Shown: in pieces, positions 61,441 through 64,000 of the stretch
Layout of the letters: each line of letters begins with the position of its first letter
Numbering within the stretch: position 1 is the first letter of the stretch
Source: Aquimarina sp. AU58
GTDB lineage: Bacteria > Bacteroidota > Bacteroidia > Flavobacteriales > Flavobacteriaceae
Reading direction: 5' to 3'
DNA: 64,000 nucleotides
NCBI RefSeq assembly: GCF_900312745.1
Contig: NZ_OMPD01000006.1
Coordinates: 1-64,000, forward strand
Translations under genes and position numbers: made by a program
Notes under the pieces: model-generated
Seen by the model: the letters and a program-made list of their open reading frames with translations, nothing else
Databases searched by the model: none
Told to the model about the DNA's origin: nothing

Positions 61441-63143
61441 AAAAACTAGTACTCATCGTTAGTGTCTTTTTTTTATACACTATCCCGGGGATTGCCCAGG
61501 ATACGGGTACGTTTACCATCCCGGATTCGTTAAAGAATAAAACATTTGATGAGATTGAAAAGTTAGGTTTTAAGTATTATAATGATTCTATTAAGCATGA
61601 AATTTATGCAAATACATTATTAGTCAAAGCAAAGCAAAAAAATGATCCATTGTCTCTTGCCAAAGCATATCGATCTGCTGTATTTATGTTTAAGAATAAA
61701 TCTCATGAAAGAATAGCCTATCTGGATAGTTCAATCGCAGTAAGTAAAGATTTAAATCATAAGCTATATCCTGCAGTACCATATTCTATTAAAGGAGGAG
61801 AATATAGACAAATAGGGGATTATAGTAAAGCATTGGATAGTTACTTGGCTGCTTTAAAATACTCCAGTGCATCCAATAATAAAAACTTTTACTATTTGAC
61901 CAAACATAATATAGGGAGTTTAAAAAGAGAAATTGGAGAATTTGAGGAAGCAGCTACAATCTTTAAAGAGGTCATAGATTATGAAGATAAAAATAATATA
62001 GGTGGGATAGGACATTTAGCAACGATGTTGTATTTAGCAGATACCTATAGAAAGCTGGAATATAAAGATTCTGCTACTTTTTATAATACCAAAGGAATAC
62101 AAGAATCGCTTAAAGATAGTTTAGATCTCTATCCATTGTTTGTGTTACATGAAGGGATCAATTTATACTATAAACAACAATACCAAAAATCATTGGATAG
62201 TATTCATAAAGCGCTACCCTTTGTTGAAAAATATAAGCCAAGAGAAGAAGAGTCGTTGGTTACTGCCTATATACATCTGGCAAAACTGTATAAAGAATTT
62301 GATAATAAAGAAAAGTACCTGGAGTATTTATTAAAAATTGATCAATCCTATGACCATTCGGACTTTGTTTCTACGGAAACGAGAGAAGGCTATGAACTAT
62401 TGATTGATTATTATAAATCGGTAGACGATAAAAATAAACAGTTATATTATATAGATAAGTTATTTAGAGTAGATAGTATCCTGGATACCAATTATAAAAA
62501 CCTGAGTAAAAAAATAGTACAAGAGTATGATACTCCAAAACTATTAGAAGAAAAGCAGAATCTGATTGATAATTTAGAACAAAAAGAGAAAAAGACCAGT
62601 GTAAAATTTATTACTGCCGTCATTTTTGCTATAATACTGATCATTGTTGTAGCTGTGATCTATATTAAAAATGTACGCTATAGAAAACGTTTTAAGGAAT
62701 TGATGCATGTACCAACCCTTGAAGCTACTGCGCCAAAAGAAATATTGAATAAGCATCCTGCCACACCCGAAGCGATTGGGATTTCTGAGGATATTGTAAA
62801 CTCGGTCTTAGAGGGCTTGCAAAAGTTTGAGGATAAACAGGGATATGTATCACCCAACATTACTACCGGGGAGTTGGCCAAAAAATTACAAACCAACTCT
62901 AAATACTTATCTAAGATCATTAATACCTATAAGCAAAAAAGTTTTAGTGTGTATATTAATGAATTGCGTATTGAGTATGTGATCGAAAAATTAAAAAATG
63001 AGTCCAAATTTAGATTATATACCATCAAGGCGATTTCTCGCGAAATTGGATTTAATACTACCGAAGCTTTTTCTAAATCTTTCTACAAAAAGACGGGAAT
63101 TTACCCTTCTTACTTTATCAAACAGCTTGAAAAAGGAAAATAG
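61437..63143 (+). CDS. Membrane TPR-AraC regulator of the lanthipeptide module
   Basis: A 568-residue protein with a signal peptide (1-20, GIAQ), a periplasmic TPR region of about 350 residues (GGEYRQIGDYSKALDSYLAA; EIGEFEEAATIFKEV; YYKQQYQKSLDSIHKAL), one transmembrane helix near 390-412 (FITAVIFAIILIIVVAVIYI), and a cytoplasmic C-terminal AraC domain: TGELAKKLQTNSKYLSKIIN for the first HTH and IKAISREIGFNTTEAFSKSF then YKKTGIYPSYF for the second. Such proteins link an envelope signal to transcription, as in flavobacterial AraC-type one-component sensors. It is coupled to the elimination-half gene and is the best regulator candidate in the locus. A remnant of a close relative lies at 63599. 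Confidence 0.9.
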   Translation: MKKLVLIVSVFFLYTIPGIAQDTGTFTIPDSLKNKTFDEIEKLGFKYYNDSIKHEIYANTLLVKAKQKNDPLSLAKAYRSAVFMFKNKSHERIAYLDSSIAVSKDLNHKLYPAVPYSIKGGEYRQIGDYSKALDSYLAALKYSSASNNKNFYYLTKHNIGSLKREIGEFEEAATIFKEVIDYEDKNNIGGIGHLATMLYLADTYRKLEYKDSATFYNTKGIQESLKDSLDLYPLFVLHEGINLYYKQQYQKSLDSIHKALPFVEKYKPREEESLVTAYIHLAKLYKEFDNKEKYLEYLLKIDQSYDHSDFVSTETREGYELLIDYYKSVDDKNKQLYYIDKLFRVDSILDTNYKNLSKKIVQEYDTPKLLEEKQNLIDNLEQKEKKTSVKFITAVIFAIILIIVVAVIYIKNVRYRKRFKELMHVPTLEATAPKEILNKHPATPEAIGISEDIVNSVLEGLQKFEDKQGYVSPNITTGELAKKLQTNSKYLSKIINTYKQKSFSVYINELRIEYVIEKLKNESKFRLYTIKAISREIGFNTTEAFSKSFYKKTGIYPSYFIKQLEKGK

Positions 63144-63237
63144 GTAAATATTTGATTATCAGTTATTTGATAGTCTGATTTCTTAGAATACAGACTGGTA
63201 CTTCCTTTTTTAGCCTTATTTTTTTAAGGTTATCCCT

Positions 63238-63245
63238 TACATTTG
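63238..63245 (+). promoter_or_regulatory. -7 box TACATTTG of the lanthipeptide gene
   Basis: TACATTTG fits TAnnTTTG, 25 bp upstream of the ATG at 63271. About 43 bp further upstream GTCTG (63173) and CAGAC (63191) bracket TTTCTTAGAA, an inverted repeat unlike the TCTCA palindrome of the GG peptides. Confidence 0.55.
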
Positions 63246-63270
63246 TTTTGAACTCAAAACATAAAAACTC

Positions 63271-63483
63271 ATGAAAAATCAAGATCAAAAAAAGAAACTG
63301 GGATTAAAAAAACTAAACATTACCTTATTAACAATGCATAAACTGTCGCAGATAAAAGCAGGGAGTGTTGAAACTGTAGCAATAAATGGATGTGATCAAT
63401 CTGGATCAGGTTGCCGAAGTTATCAAAGACCACCTGAATGTGGTAATCAAACAAATATTAAAGACCTTGTTGCGAGTAGATAA
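63271..63483 (+). CDS. Class I lanthipeptide-like precursor
   Basis: A 70-residue precursor. The leader has KKLGLKKLNITLLTMHKLSQ then IKAG; KKL-x-LKK-x-x-I-x-x-L is the pattern of Bacteroidota class I lanthipeptide leaders, and A30-G31 is a plausible variant of the double-glycine cleavage site. The core has three Cys (41, 48, 57) in NGCDQSGSGCRSY and PPECGNQ and several Ser/Thr as dehydration targets. It lies downstream of the split LanB genes and the TPR-AraC gene, with its own promoter and a strong terminator. No LanC cyclase gene is in the window. Confidence 0.8.
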   Translation: MKNQDQKKKLGLKKLNITLLTMHKLSQIKAGSVETVAINGCDQSGSGCRSYQRPPECGNQTNIKDLVASR

Positions 63484-63541
63484 ACATAGGTTACAATTGT
63501 AATTTAGTATTACCGCTTGTGTTCATCAAGAAGTAGTGAAA

Positions 63542-63581
63542 AATAATCGTCCTGGCGTATCTAAGCCAGGATGATTATTTT
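63542..63581 (+). terminator. Terminator of the lanthipeptide gene
   Basis: AATAATCGTCCTGGC, loop GTATCTAA, GCCAGGATGATTATT (one mismatch) and a T run. Confidence 0.9.
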
Positions 63582-63598
63582 TTTTAGAGTTATCTATT

Positions 63599-63826
63599 AT
63601 GAAAGTTATCTATTGTCACAAACAGAAAACGTTAAGCCAATACATCAATGACCTACGTATCGATTTTGTAGTAGAGAAGTTCCGGTCTGATTCAAAATTC
63701 AGGAAATATACGATTAAAGCTATTGCGCAAGAGGTCGGTTTTAATACCGCAGAGGCGTTTTCTAAAACGTTCTACAAAAAAACGGGTATATATCCCTCAT
63801 ATTTCATAAAAAAGCTGGAGGAGTGA
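63599..63826 (+). pseudogene. AraC HTH remnant related to the TPR-AraC regulator
   Basis: A 75-codon frame. KQKTLSQYINDLRIDFVVEK, then FNTAEAFSKTFYKKTGIYPS and YFIKKLEE, matches the last 70 residues of the TPR-AraC protein at 61437-63143 (KQKSFSVYINELRIEYVIEK; TGIYPSYFIK). The first HTH, the membrane helix and the TPR part are missing. The opening MKVIYCH resembles KxINTY of the full protein, so the ATG is probably internal in origin. It is a 5'-truncated gene copy. Confidence 0.8.
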
Positions 63827-63843
63827 GATTTTGGGTTGGCCTT

Positions 63844-63870
63844 GTCATTCCGGCGTAGGCCGGAATCCAC
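63844..63870. repeat. REP-like palindromic repeat, copy 3
   Basis: GTCATTCCGGCGTAGGCCGG then AATCCAC; core TTCCGGC-GTAG-GCCGGAA is a perfect stem. Same family as 243-269 and 60136-60162. Confidence 0.8.
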
Positions 63871-63924
63871 ATTGGAGCAGTGATTTTGATATGGAATTGC
63901 ATTTTTGTGTTAAGCACACACCCA

Positions 63925-63967
63925 TCACTTCGAGTGCCGCGTTTTTGGGGGTGGTGTATCGAGAAGC
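63925..63967. repeat. TCACTTCGAG...TATCGAGAA dispersed repeat
   Basis: TCACTTCGAGTGCCGCG, a G-rich middle and GTATCGAGAAGCC. A similar TCACTTCGA sequence lies in the MITE-like element near 52550. The pair CTTCGAG and CTCGAtA-type ends can form a stem; I recall such repeats as widespread in flavobacterial spacers. Confidence 0.4.
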
Positions 63968-64000
63968 CAATCAAAGGTTTTGTTTGAAAGGTGTGTTAAC

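Noticed and set aside
63173..63195. The GTCTG...CAGAC repeat before the lanthipeptide gene as a fifth copy of the TCTCA module.
   Set aside because: Arm sequence, total length (23 rather than 17) and distance to the -7 box (42 rather than 10) all differ.
44497..63826. A CRISPR array or a defence island as the explanation of the accessory region.
   Set aside because: The repeats present are palindromic promoter sites and REP-like elements, not evenly spaced direct repeats, and no cas or restriction genes are found.

Overview
The window reads as chromosomal DNA of a marine-type flavobacterium (Bacteroidota, Flavobacteriaceae; an Aquimarina-like genus is my guess, not shown). The reasons are AT-rich sequence, many -7 boxes of the form TAnnTTTG, no clear Shine-Dalgarno dependence, atpD-atpC standing apart from the other ATP synthase genes, DUF4270 lipoprotein next to glmS, a short one-domain GlgA, and a TonB receptor paired with a GDSL lipoprotein. 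No tRNA, rRNA, CRISPR or complete insertion sequence was seen.

Layout. 1-5 kb: end of a CHAT protein, a small S24/S26-like peptidase, a DUF434 protein, a PepSY-like secreted protein, Tas-type aldo-keto reductase and RadA. At 5.1 kb sits an isolated six-cysteine double-glycine peptide. 5.4-13.2 kb: an esterase-fold protein lacking its nucleophile, a flippase-like membrane protein, panD, panC, then divergently glgA, DUF4270 and glmS. 13.4-22 kb: TonB receptor plus GDSL lipoprotein, sterol desaturase, atpD-atpC, LytTR regulator. 22-33.6 kb: hydrolases and peptidases (alpha/beta hydrolase, S9, GNAT, an M61 protein that has lost its catalytic core, a PPP-type phosphatase), a DUF2975/XRE membrane-regulator operon, a 5' remnant of bioF and a tricorn-type protease. 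34-44.4 kb: biotin region (bioF, DUF2007, bioD, bioA; then a ketosynthase, a secreted hydrolase and bioB, each read from its own TAnnTTTG promoter or nearby) and a JmjC-like cupin.

44.5-63.8 kb is an accessory peptide-export locus. It holds eight genes (one interrupted by a stop codon) for 35-67 residue peptides with a conserved N-terminal leader ending in Gly-Gly, a C39-peptidase ABC exporter with its HlyD partner, a C39-like/VKOR/thioredoxin disulfide-forming protein, two small HTH proteins (one ending in a leader-like NGG motif), and a class I lanthipeptide module made of a split LanB dehydratase, a lanthipeptide-like precursor and a membrane TPR-AraC regulator. The exporter would cleave leaders at GG and secrete the cores, while the VKOR/thioredoxin protein would oxidise cysteines in those that have them.

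The most striking new signal is a regulatory module found four times, always upstream of a GG-peptide gene or operon: a 17-bp palindrome of the form GTCTCAT-N3-ATGAGAC, then exactly 10 bp, then a TAnn(A/T)TTG -7 box. It defines a peptide regulon. The locus also carries a 142-bp MITE-like element with a 9-bp target duplication, a GIY-YIG gene with palindromic repeats sitting between the two LanB halves, and truncated AraC genes at both ends, all marks of a region in flux.
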